Source: Candidatus Helarchaeota archaeon (GTDB lineage Archaea > Asgardarchaeota > Lokiarchaeia > Helarchaeales > HEL-GB-A). From it: a stretch of 6,267 nucleotides of DNA. The position numbers and the translations under genes are program-made. Location of the stretch: contig JABXJU010000233.1 in NCBI GenBank assembly GCA_013375405.1, positions 1 through 6,267 on the forward strand, given 5' to 3'. Below the pieces are notes generated by a model. That model made no database searches. It saw nothing but the letters and a program-made list of their open reading frames with translations, and was not told the DNA's origin. How positions within the stretch are numbered: position 1 is the stretch's first letter; the number at the start of each line of letters is the position of its first letter. This document shows, in pieces, positions 1 to 6,204 of the stretch.

Positions 1-13
1 GCTCTTCCGATCT
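1..13 (+). other. Residual Illumina adapter sequence
   Basis: The first 13 bases, GCTCTTCCGATCT, are exactly the 3' end shared by the Illumina TruSeq read adapters. This is technical sequence left on the contig end, not genome. It means the biological sequence starts at about base 14, and any reading frame running into the left edge is artificially ended there. An exact 13-base match placed precisely at base 1 is very unlikely to be chance. Confidence 0.93.
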
Positions 14-461
14 GTTTGTGGTGTTTCTGGGTGGATTTTTATTCGTAGCAGCGATTTATTTTGTTGCAGTGGGATTAGGGAACTATATAATTATGACTCT
101 TTTTTCAAAGAAAAAGATGTCTAAAAAGGGTTGTCGAGAATATTTAGGAGTCCATGGATTTTCCATTTCCCCGCTATTGTTTTTGGGAATCTTTACCATT
201 CTATGGATATATTTCTTCGAAAAACTATACATCTCATACACATTCCCCCCGTTCATTGATTTCACGGTACCCACGATTATTTTCTTCGTTATTCTCTTTA
301 TCTTTTTGGCGTGGCAGTGGCTCATGGAATTAAGGATAAACCAGTCGTTCTTTGAAACCTCCGTAATACGCGCAATAATTCCCGAACTCGTTCAAATGGT
401 ATTGTTGTGGGGTTTTCTCGCTTCAATTCCAATAACAGTGAGTCTTTTTGGGACTTATTGA
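14..461 (+). CDS. Multi-pass membrane protein, 5'-truncated by the contig edge
   Basis: The family is not recognised. The frame is open from the contig edge to a TGA at 459-461 and shows about 147 residues counting from a GTG at 18. That GTG follows the adapter directly and has no upstream context, so it is probably not the real start. Four hydrophobic segments are visible, at residues about 2-27 (VFLGGFLFVAAIYF...), 50-68 (ISPLLFLGIFTILWIYFF), 81-102 (FTVPTIIFFVILFIFLAWQW) and 121-143 (IPELVQMVLLWGFLASIPI). A short basic loop (KKKMSKKG) follows the first, so by the positive-inside rule that loop is probably cytoplasmic. No catalytic or binding motif is apparent. The GH10 gene starts 17 bases after the stop on the same strand, so the two may be co-transcribed. 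A role in export or surface anchoring would be guesswork. Confidence 0.7.
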
Positions 462-463
462 TG

Positions 464-469
464 AAGGTG
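464..469 (+). promoter_or_regulatory. Ribosome binding site for the GH10 gene
   Basis: AAGGTG lies nine bases before the ATG at 479 and matches part of the AGGAGGTGA consensus complementary to the 16S rRNA tail. It supports ATG 479 as the start of the xylanase gene, in place of any codon in the downstream frame, where no comparable site is seen. Confidence 0.55.
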
Positions 470-478
470 TAAAAAAAA

Positions 479-1839
479 ATGGCATTTTATAAGAAATTGA
501 GCAAGCAAGGGAAGGGCGGTTTTATTATCTTTCTAATTTTTAATGCTTCTTTACTATTCCTTCTGCTTTCACCGTATATACCCAATTTAATCGGAGAATT
601 TCGAGACAATAAGCTCTTAGCGGGTGTGATGAACGGATTCAGCAGTATCGTACAGGTCCGGTTCAAATTCATCTACAATATGCAAATGGGACCGATATTC
701 AAGGATGGAATATAACATATAATCATGTCAAGCATGAATTTCTTTTTGGATGTACATTTTTTGGTGGTCTACCTAATTATAGCGAACCCGGATACAATGA
801 AACCTATCTGAGTTCTTTCGCAAAGCTCTTTAATTTGGCAATTCTCCCCTTCTACTGGCCCGGCTACGAACCCACGGAGGGATCTTTTCCAACCGAGGCT
901 GAAAAAATTAATGCATCACGAGATTGGTGCCTGCAGAATAACATCACCCTCAAGGGCCACCCGATCTTATGGTCACGAGAACAATCTCCACTTGTATGGT
1001 TTTCAACTCAATATCCAGATTGGCTTCCGGTGGATAATGACACATTAATGATGGAAGCGTTAGAGAACCGTGTAACTGGCGTGGTTTCAAAATTTGAGGG
1101 GCAAATAGATCACTGGGATGTAGTGAATGAACCGATTCATACAATTCCCTTCGCTCATATGAGTCGTGTGGATTATGTCTATAATGCACTCGTGTGGGCC
1201 AACCAGACCAATCCAAATGCGCATCTTTATGTTAATGAGTATGGAATCCTTGGCCATGATTTTGGCAATGGGCCGTATTACAATTTATTAAGTGACCTAA
1301 TTGCCCGAGATGCACCCTTCGAGATAATTGGGTTACAATCCCATGATGGGAATGTCCACGCAGATTGGATTCCTGCCACGGAAATTTGGCGAACATTCAA
1401 TGCCTATGCAGAACTTGGAAAAACTATACATATCACCGAATTCATGCCGACCTCTGCACCTCTTCCAATAACCAACTCATGGAAAAAGGGGATGTGGTCA
1501 GAGGAAACCCAAGCTGAGTACGCCTCACGGGTGCATAGACTCGCTTTTAGCCATCCTGCCGTGGGGGGTGTAGTTTGGTGGGGTTTCATAGATGGAAGTC
1601 CCAGTACTGCTGGGCACGGTCTATTAAACACTACCTTAGGTCCTAAACCCGTATATCACGCTATAGATCAATTGATTAATGGTGAGTGGCGGACTTCTGG
1701 ATTTGAGCTGACAAATTCCACGGGATGGATTGATTTTACGGGTTATTATGGAGTATATAACATTTCTCTACCCAGTGGGGCGCATCAGTTGGTAAATGTG
1801 GAATCTAAAGGCGAAAATAGTTTTGTTATAGAAGTCTAA
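479..1839 (+). CDS. GH10 family endo-1,4-beta-xylanase, membrane-anchored or secreted, with a frameshift
   Basis: Glycoside hydrolase family 10 proteins cleave internal beta-1,4 bonds of xylan with retention of configuration. The ATG at 479 opens a basic N-terminus and a hydrophobic stretch (about residues 14-33, GGFIIFLIFNASLLFLLLS), an export signal or anchor. That frame stops at 715. The GH10 body is in the next frame, open from 613 to the TAA at 1837-1839, and contains no ATG or GTG between 613 and 835. It begins DERIQQYRTGPVQ and runs through HEFLFGCTFFGG, the usual N-terminal segment of this GH10 subgroup. Joining the frames near 613-635 needs one missing base (or two extra) and gives about 453 residues. 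Catalytic residues are present: acid/base Glu in WDVVNEP (codon 1129-1131) and nucleophile Glu in IHITEF (codon 1438-1440), 103 residues apart. Subsite motifs GHPILW, IGLQSH and VWWGFIDG are also there; the His usually following LVW is Ser. A short beta-rich tail follows. The indel may be a sequencing error or real. Confidence 0.88.
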
Positions 1840-1868
1840 TACTAGAAATCGAAGAATGAAATTATATC

Positions 1869-1879
1869 TTTTTAATTTT
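1869..1879 (+). terminator. T-rich gene end after the xylanase
   Basis: Two T runs (TTTTT and TTTT) lie 30-40 bases after the xylanase stop, with no strong hairpin before them. This resembles archaeal-type T-tract termination, but the whole region is AT-rich, so the call is weak. Confidence 0.3.
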
Positions 1880-1891
1880 AAATATTACTTA

Positions 1892-2032
1892 TAATAATTA
1901 ATAAAACATCATTTGATTGGTTTTAATTTCAATTATAGACTGTGATGGGATACCATGACGGAACAAGATAATATTCAAGATAAAGACGAAATAAAATTCG
2001 TCAGGACAACCTCTGCATTCGATTGTGGTGGT
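1892..2032 (+). repeat. Direct repeat copy 1: duplicated leader and 5' end of the DmsA-like gene
   Basis: This segment aligns without gaps to 3301-3441, offset 1409, with 9 mismatches in 141 positions by eye. Six mismatches fall in the 63 bases before the start codon and three in the coding part, one of them synonymous. It carries the AT-rich promoter-like tract, the leader and the first 26 codons of the downstream oxidoreductase gene. Similarity ends abruptly after the GGTGGT at 2027-2032. Upstream of 1892 there is only weak AT-rich resemblance. It is a partial duplication, or the remains of a former complete copy. Confidence 0.93.
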
Positions 2033-2038
2033 TTATAA
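1955..2038 (+). pseudogene. Truncated 27-codon stub of the DmsA-like gene
   Basis: The ATG at 1955 aligns with ATG 3364 of the intact oxidoreductase gene. The stub reads 26 codons in parallel with it (MTEQDNIQDKDEIKF, then VRTTSAFDCGG), differing at only two residues (T2 for M, I7 for N). After the duplication breakpoint it reads one Leu codon and then TAA at 2036-2038. It ends inside the iron-sulfur ligand motif, before the CPL segment, so it cannot encode a working domain. The membrane-protein ATG follows 16 bases after the stop, so translation of the stub, if it occurs, could influence that gene. A functional leader peptide is possible but not supported by anything beyond position. Confidence 0.85.
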
Positions 2039-2054
2039 ATAGAGAGCATATCAG

Positions 2055-2717
2055 ATGATTTTCATGAAGAGGAGTACTAAAGAACTTTTGTTTATCATTT
2101 GTATCTTAATTATTCCTATAATTTTTATATATCTCCTACCGATGTTTTTAGATATTCTATCTCCAACCTTCCCCCTTAGTATCTTCGCGGGATACCTCAT
2201 TGGTTTCATTCTAACAATCCTTCTTAAACGTAGCAAAATGGGAAAAATGAACGAAAATGAAAAAGAGAATGAATTTGTTAGAGATTCACATATCCACAAA
2301 GCTAGGATCGTACTAGGCTGGGCATTTCTCCTTCTCTTTTTAGGAATACTTCTTGGACCTGCACTGATCTCATATTTTGGTTCTCAGCCTATTATATTCA
2401 TCATTTCTTTCGGAATGATTGGCGTTGCACTCTCTCTCGTTTGTTTAGGTGGTCTAATAGGGGAGATGGGTAAAAGCAATAGTACGCTCTTTAATAATTT
2501 TAGAGCCTACCTTGGTTTCACGATCGGCATTTTTTCCGTAGGAATTAGTATTTTAGTACTAACCATTTATTTATCTCTTCTAGTACCTTCCATTGACGCG
2601 ACAATCGGTTTAATATATATGGCGTCCATAATCTTCTCATGGAATATTCAAATTTTTTATGCGCGAAAGTACTATTTAAAAGCAAAGTCAGATAGGGTAT
2701 TTAATGGGGAACAATAG
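2055..2717 (+). CDS. Six-helix integral membrane protein of unknown function
   Basis: This is a 220-residue protein of no recognised family. About six hydrophobic segments are visible: residues 11-31 (LLFIICILIIPIIFIYLL), 38-58 (FPLSIFAGYLIGFILTILL), 87-108 (VLGWAFLLLFLGILLGPAL), 111-133 (PIIFIISFGMIGVALSLV), 148-171 (YLGFTIGIFSVGISILVL) and 178-199 (TIGLIYMASIIFSWNIQIF). A long, highly charged loop (residues 59-85, rich in K, E and N) separates helices 2 and 3, and the tail is basic. No metal-binding Cys/His cluster or heme ligand pattern is evident, so it does not look like a DmsC-type quinol-oxidising anchor. The start is taken as ATG 2055; ATG 2064 is an alternative, and neither has a clear ribosome binding site. 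The gene sits directly behind the duplicated DmsA leader, whose promoter could now drive it. Its base composition is more AT-rich than the xylanase gene. Confidence 0.72.
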   Translation: MIFMKRSTKELLFIICILIIPIIFIYLLPMFLDILSPTFPLSIFAGYLIGFILTILLKRSKMGKMNENEKENEFVRDSHIHKARIVLGWAFLLLFLGILLGPALISYFGSQPIIFIISFGMIGVALSLVCLGGLIGEMGKSNSTLFNNFRAYLGFTIGIFSVGISILVLTIYLSLLVPSIDATIGLIYMASIIFSWNIQIFYARKYYLKAKSDRVFNGEQ

Positions 2718-2817
2718 TTATACTATTTTTCAAATTGGGTTAAGAAGACGAAAAACTTTTCCATCAAATAAGCGTTCTCCCATATTAAAAATAGATTACG
2801 AGTCGATTTACTTATTT

Positions 2818-2926
2818 TCAACGACGGCGACGAGCTTCTGCTGCCAGGGCTTCTGCCACCAGTTCTTTGCATTACGTTATCTTTAAATTCTGGTAAAATT
2901 ACATTAACTTGATAGTATGATTTCAC
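2818..2926 (-). pseudogene. Possible 3' remnant of a minus-strand gene
   Basis: On the minus strand, reading from a GTG at 2926, the frame gives VKSYYQVNVILPEFKDNV, and the next frame gives CKELVAEALAAEARRRR followed by TGA (complement of 2818-2820). A single indel near 2880 would join them into a protein-like C-terminus ending in an Ala/Glu helix and four Arg. The patch is conspicuously GC-richer than its surroundings and contains a 14-base unit repeated once (2834-2847 and 2849-2862, two mismatches), which encodes the LVAEA/LAAEA repeat. No family is recognised. The frame closes upstream near 2980, so at most a fragment is present. Chance is a serious alternative. Confidence 0.22.
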
Positions 2927-3043
2927 CGAATATTTTAGTAATCTATATTTCCACTTATATGCTGGTGGATAATTTAATTATTTTGAATTTGTCATTTATT
3001 TTAAAACCCTGCAGTTTGAATTTGGAATTAATCATTTTTAAAG

Positions 3044-3067
3044 AATTTTGTATTATTTTTGAAAAAT
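3044..3067 (+). repeat. Short AT-rich direct repeat, copy 1
   Basis: These 24 bases match 3119-3142 with a single T/C difference, offset 75. The core reads GTATTATTTTTGAAAAAT. A more degenerate third version follows at about 3066-3085. Low sequence complexity limits significance, but 23 of 24 identity is more than base composition alone readily gives. Confidence 0.5.
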
Positions 3068-3118
3068 TTTGTGTTATTTTGAAATTAAAGAATTATTAAC
3101 ATGATAAGTTTTTTAAAT

Positions 3119-3142
3119 AATTTCGTATTATTTTTGAAAAAT
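3119..3142 (+). repeat. Short AT-rich direct repeat, copy 2
   Basis: Second copy of the 24-base unit at 3044-3067. It directly abuts the TCACAA/TTGTGA dyad and lies about 220 bases before the oxidoreductase start. It might be part of a regulator-binding region or simply an AT-rich duplication. Confidence 0.5.
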
Positions 3143-3158
3143 CACAATTCTGTTGTGA
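3142..3158. promoter_or_regulatory. Dyad TCACAA-N5-TTGTGA, operator-like
   Basis: This is a perfect six-base inverted repeat with a five-base spacer, 17 bases in all. It has the size expected of a binding site for a dimeric helix-turn-helix regulator. It lies about 200 bases before ATG 3364, too far upstream for a typical repressor site over the predicted promoter, and there is no regulator gene in the window. It could equally be a weak hairpin. Confidence 0.3.
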
Positions 3159-3174
3159 GTTAATACGGGAATTA

Positions 3175-3210
3175 TTTAGTGTCTCAAAATAGAACTCTTT
3201 CTTTGAGAAG
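3175..3210 (+). repeat. Perfect 36-bp direct repeat, copy 1 (upstream of the operon)
   Basis: Bases 3175-3210 are identical to 6205-6240 in the same orientation, and identity stops sharply on both sides. Inside it is an inverted repeat, TCTCAAA (3182-3188) and TTTGAGA (3202-3208), with a 13-base loop. The copy lies 153 bases before the start codon of the DmsA-like gene. It could be a regulatory site preceding successive transcription units, a small dispersed element, or a recombination scar. Confidence 0.93.
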
Positions 3211-3281
3211 AGGGGCTAATTACGTTTAAGTTTAAATTATTGCGCAGATTGTGTATGTACAGAATTGGTTCGCTTTTTACT

Positions 3282-3317
3282 AAAAAAAAATTAATACTCT
3301 TAATAATTAATAAATCA
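3282..3317 (+). promoter_or_regulatory. Candidate promoter of the oxidoreductase operon
   Basis: A run of nine A residues is followed by an AT-only stretch (TTAATAATTAATAAAT, 3299-3314) about 50-65 bases before ATG 3364. This would suit an archaeal TATA box with an A-rich upstream element and a short leader. The part from 3301 onward is preserved in the duplicate at 1892-1908. A bacterial-style reading (TTGATT at 3322, TATAAA at 3343) has a 15-base spacer and would start the transcript at the ribosome binding site, so it fits less well. In DNA this AT-rich the assignment stays tentative. Confidence 0.3.
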
Positions 3318-3441
3318 TCATTTGATTTGTTTTAATTTCAATTATAAACTGGGATGGTATAACATGATGGAACAAGATAATAATCAAGATAAAGACGAAA
3401 TAAAATTCGTCAGGACAACCTCTGCGTTCGATTGTGGTGGT
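3301..3441 (+). repeat. Direct repeat copy 2: leader and 5' end of the intact DmsA-like gene
   Basis: This is the counterpart of 1892-2032. It covers the leader and the first 26 codons of the intact gene, which then continues normally into the CPL part of the iron-sulfur motif. Because the ATG at 3364 is the start shared by both copies (the second ATG, 3367, is ACG in copy 1), the comparison favours 3364 as the true start. Confidence 0.93.
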
Positions 3442-5613
3442 CGCTGTCCTCTGAAATTTCACGTAAAGAATGGCAAGATTATCCGCGTTGAAGGGGACGA
3501 CTTAGTTGACGAAGAACATCAACTTAGGACATGCCCAAAATGTCGCGCGATTCGTAAAGAAATTTACCATCCAGAACGGCTTCTCTATCCACTGAAAAGA
3601 GTAGGACCAAAAGGAGAGGGTAAGTTTAAACGCATTTCATGGGGCGAAGCTCTGGATGAGATTGCTGCAAAACTCATTGAAGTTAAAGAAAAATACGGTA
3701 ATGAGGCGATTTTTCTTCCCATGAGTGGTGGATATATTGCTGCTTATCATCATCCAGTAGTTAATTACGTACGCTTATTTACCCACTTTGGGGGTTTCTC
3801 CACGCACCATGGAAATGTATCCTCTGAGGGGGCTGTTTGGGCGACCCAAACGCAATACGGCTCACCATTTGTGGGGCATGGTCGGGAAGACATGCTAAAT
3901 TCGAAATTAATTATATTATGGGGTTGGGATCCGGCTAGAATGAACTCAGGAACAGATGCCTTGTATAATCTTATTAAAGCACATGAAAAAGGTGCTAAAG
4001 TTGTAAGTATTAATCCTAGATACTCAGATACAGATGTTATTGTCGCTGATCAATGGATTCCAATCATACCGGGTACCGATGTGGCAATGATGGTTGCCAT
4101 GGCCAATATAATGATAAAAGAAAACCTTCACGACCAAGCGTTCCTGGATAAATATACAGTAGGGTTTGATAAATTCAAGAAATATGTAATGGGTCAAGAA
4201 GATGGTGTTGAAAAAACACCCGAATGGGCTGAAAAGATCTGTAGCGTACCAGCAGAAACGATTAGAGACTTGGCTCGGGAATATACGACCACCAAGCCAG
4301 CTGCGCTAATGGATTGCCAAGGACCCGCACGTAGTGCGATGGGGGGACAATACAATAGAGGTGCTATGACATTAAGTGCAATGACTGGAAATGTTGGACG
4401 AAAAGGGGGCGCTGCTTGTGGTGGATTAATGGGCATTCCAATTGCACACATGTTTTTTGGACCGTTTATTTTACCTCCAGGTCGTAATCCAGTGGAAGAA
4501 AATCACCCCAATAGAGTTTCAGTGAGAGGGTCTGTGGATTTGAACCGTCGGCTTCGAACAAGGGTGCATACTAATGCCATGTTTGATCAGATAATAGAAG
4601 GGAAAAAAGGTGGGTATCTATTTGATATTAAGTTTGGATGGTTTGCGTGTAATAATTTTTTAAATCAGTTAGGTAATGCGAATCGTAATGCGGAAGCATT
4701 AAAGAAGCTCGATTATATGGTTAGCGTCGAACTATTCATGACACCAACGGCCAGATATGCAGATATCATATTACCAACTACCAGTATGGCTGAAAGATCG
4801 GATCTAACTCGCCCATGGCCCTCAGGACCATATTTTGGATACATGAATAAAGCCATTGAACCTGTAGGAGAATGCAAGCATGATATCACCATTGCTGAAT
4901 TGCTCGCTGAAAAATTAGGCCTAGAAAAATTTATGCATTACGACGAGACAAAGCATTTAAAAAAATTATGGAGACATACCAGAGATATCAAAAAGTATGT
5001 CACTGATTATGACAAGTATAAAGAAGATGGAATTTGGAGAGTAGACTCTGAAGAACCTTATGTAGCGTTTAAACAGCAAATTGAAGACCTTGAAAACAAT
5101 CCCTTCAAAACGCCCTCAGGAAAGATTGAAATCTTTTCGCAACGAGTTGCTGATATAAACAATCCCACCTTGCCCCCGATTCCTAAATACTCAAGTACAT
5201 GGGAAGATCGATTTGATCCATTAACTGAAAAATATCCATTACAAATGTTATCTCCTCACCCTAAGAATAGAGTTCATTCCGAATTATACCACATTGAGTG
5301 GCTTAAAGAAATTGATCCTCATAGGTGCTGGATTAATTCCGCTAATGCTGAACCTCGAGGTATCAAATCAGGAGATTTAATATACGTCTATAACGATCGT
5401 GGGATAATATCGATAGAAGCATGGGTTACGGAAAGAATAATTCCGGGAGTTATTGTTATCCATGAAGGAGCGTGGTATGCTCCCGACGAGGAAGGTATTG
5501 ATAGGGGCGGGTGTGCCAATACCTTGACAAAAAATGCGTACGCTCCCGACGGGGCGTCTTGTTTAAAAACATGCCTTGTTCAAGTAAGCAAGGAGAAACC
5601 GGAGGTGAAATAA
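3364..5613 (+). CDS. DmsA-like molybdopterin (bis-MGD) oxidoreductase, catalytic subunit
   Basis: A 749-residue catalytic subunit of the DMSO reductase superfamily, closest to DmsA/YnfE types by its motifs. Residues 1-65 hold the iron-sulfur domain: CGGRC (C24, C28) and TCPKC (C57, C60). The Cys normally four residues before C24 is Ser20. The molybdopterin domain follows with YPLKRVG, GEGKFKRISW, WGWDPARMNSGT, DQWIPIIPGTD, the DmsA-like GVEKTPEWA and MTPTARYADIILPTT. S153 in GNVSSEG aligns with the Ser that ligates molybdenum in DmsA. The C-terminal dinucleotide-binding domain starts near residue 624 (YPLQMLSPHPKNRVHS) and includes EGAWY and GGCANTLT. There is no twin-arginine signal; the N-terminus is acidic and polar, so a cytoplasmic location is inferred. 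The start is the ATG conserved in the upstream partial copy, with GGGATGG ahead of it. One base separates it from the DmsB-like gene. Candidate substrates include S- or N-oxides, but a hydroxytransferase- or hydratase-like role is not excluded. Confidence 0.93.
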   Translation: MMEQDNNQDKDEIKFVRTTSAFDCGGRCPLKFHVKNGKIIRVEGDDLVDEEHQLRTCPKCRAIRKEIYHPERLLYPLKRVGPKGEGKFKRISWGEALDEIAAKLIEVKEKYGNEAIFLPMSGGYIAAYHHPVVNYVRLFTHFGGFSTHHGNVSSEGAVWATQTQYGSPFVGHGREDMLNSKLIILWGWDPARMNSGTDALYNLIKAHEKGAKVVSINPRYSDTDVIVADQWIPIIPGTDVAMMVAMANIMIKENLHDQAFLDKYTVGFDKFKKYVMGQEDGVEKTPEWAEKICSVPAETIRDLAREYTTTKPAALMDCQGPARSAMGGQYNRGAMTLSAMTGNVGRKGGAACGGLMGIPIAHMFFGPFILPPGRNPVEENHPNRVSVRGSVDLNRRLRTRVHTNAMFDQIIEGKKGGYLFDIKFGWFACNNFLNQLGNANRNAEALKKLDYMVSVELFMTPTARYADIILPTTSMAERSDLTRPWPSGPYFGYMNKAIEPVGECKHDITIAELLAEKLGLEKFMHYDETKHLKKLWRHTRDIKKYVTDYDKYKEDGIWRVDSEEPYVAFKQQIEDLENNPFKTPSGKIEIFSQRVADINNPTLPPIPKYSSTWEDRFDPLTEKYPLQMLSPHPKNRVHSELYHIEWLKEIDPHRCWINSANAEPRGIKSGDLIYVYNDRGIISIEAWVTERIIPGVIVIHEGAWYAPDEEGIDRGGCANTLTKNAYAPDGASCLKTCLVQVSKEKPEVK
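5601..5608 (+). promoter_or_regulatory. Strong ribosome binding site for the DmsB-like gene
   Basis: GGAGGTGA lies within the last codons of the large-subunit gene, six bases before ATG 5615. It is a near-perfect complement to the 16S rRNA tail, fixes the start of the small subunit and indicates coupled translation of the two subunits. Confidence 0.85.
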
Positions 5614-5614
5614 A

Positions 5615-6172
5615 ATGCAGGTTGGATTCTATTTTGATCAAACTCGATGTACAGGATGCGCTGCTTGCATCGTTGCCTGTAAAGATTGGAACGATGTTCC
5701 CGCGGGATCTGAATTTTGGATGAAAATACTTTATAACGAAGAAGGAAAGACACCAAATGTGTTCGTGAGTTATTTAGTAAGACCGTGTTATCATTGTGAA
5801 GACCCTGTCTGCATTCCTGTTTGTCCTGTCAAGGCGATAACAAAAAGAGAGGAAGATGGGATAGTGATTGTGGATAGTAATAAATGCGTGGGCAACGAAG
5901 AATGTGACTCTAAATGCTTAAAGGCGTGCCCTTACGATTCACCGCAATTCGGACCAGAAAAGGGAGTAAAGATGCGAAAGTGTAATTTTTGTTTAGACAG
6001 GCACCTGGAAAATAAAATTCCAGTATGCGTTCAAACTTGCCGACCTAGGGCTCTATATGCGGGAAATTTAGAAGAACTCACGCTTAAATACGGTGACAAT
6101 CAAAAAGCTGATAATTTTACTTATTCTGAAAGAACTAAACCAGCGATAATATTTAAGTCAAAAAAGAAATAA
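5615..6172 (+). CDS. DmsB-like four-cluster [4Fe-4S] ferredoxin subunit
   Basis: A 185-residue electron-transfer subunit that partners the preceding catalytic subunit, carrying electrons to or from the molybdenum centre. It opens with the family's FYFDQTRCTGC. Sixteen Cys make four clusters: C12-x2-C15-x2-C18-x3-C22; C58-x2-C61-x4-C66-x3-C70 (CYHCEDPVCIPVC); C91-x5-C97-x3-C101-x3-C105; and C123-x2-C126-x11-C138-x3-C142. The third group is more widely spaced than the C-x2-C-x2-C-x3-C of E. coli DmsB. The stretch ACPYDSPQFG, the RALYAGNLEEL segment and a C-terminus ending TKPAIIFK match the family well. E. coli DmsB has 205 residues, so this is a compact but complete member. Its start follows the large-subunit stop by one base. 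There is no signal or membrane segment, and no DmsC-type anchor gene follows before the contig ends, so the redox partner is unknown. Confidence 0.93.
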   Translation: MQVGFYFDQTRCTGCAACIVACKDWNDVPAGSEFWMKILYNEEGKTPNVFVSYLVRPCYHCEDPVCIPVCPVKAITKREEDGIVIVDSNKCVGNEECDSKCLKACPYDSPQFGPEKGVKMRKCNFCLDRHLENKIPVCVQTCRPRALYAGNLEELTLKYGDNQKADNFTYSERTKPAIIFKSKKK

Positions 6173-6177
6173 AACAC

Positions 6178-6190
6178 TTTATTTTATTTT
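6178..6190 (+). terminator. T-rich operon end
   Basis: TTTATTTTATTTT begins six bases after the DmsB-like stop with no clear preceding stem. It resembles archaeal T-tract termination and would close the two-gene operon before the second 36-bp repeat. Confidence 0.4.
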
Positions 6191-6204
6191 AATTGAGGAA
6201 ACTT

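Larger units (their letters stand above)
2718..3174. other. Gene-poor AT-rich spacer
   Basis: No convincing gene is seen here. The stretch begins with a weak T tract (2726-2730) after the membrane-protein stop. It contains a small GC-rich patch (about 2821-2862), short near-identical AT-rich repeats (3044-3142) and a dyad (3142-3158), described separately. Two short + strand frames of about 60 codons (from 2704 and 2917) have no ribosome binding site and a low-complexity composition, and are treated as chance. Confidence 0.6.

Noticed and set aside
835..837. TTG as a start for a 334-residue GH10 protein
   Set aside because: Recognisable GH10 sequence continues upstream in the same frame to about 628, so this codon lies inside the protein.
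1955..2038. The 27-codon stub as a dedicated regulatory leader peptide
   Set aside because: It is fully explained as the truncated start of the downstream gene; there is no codon run or attenuator-like structure behind it.
2704..3099. Two + strand frames of 60 codons each (2704-2886 and 2917-3099)
   Set aside because: No ribosome binding sites, low-complexity products, one overlaps the end of the membrane-protein gene, and no recognisable motif.
3322..3363. TTG 3322 as start of the DmsA-like protein, adding 14 residues
   Set aside because: The added residues look like translated leader, there is no ribosome binding site before it, and ATG 3364 is the start preserved in the duplicate.
4194..4451. 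Minus-strand open frame inside the oxidoreductase gene
   Set aside because: It lies opposite a strongly conserved coding region and has no motifs; a shadow frame.
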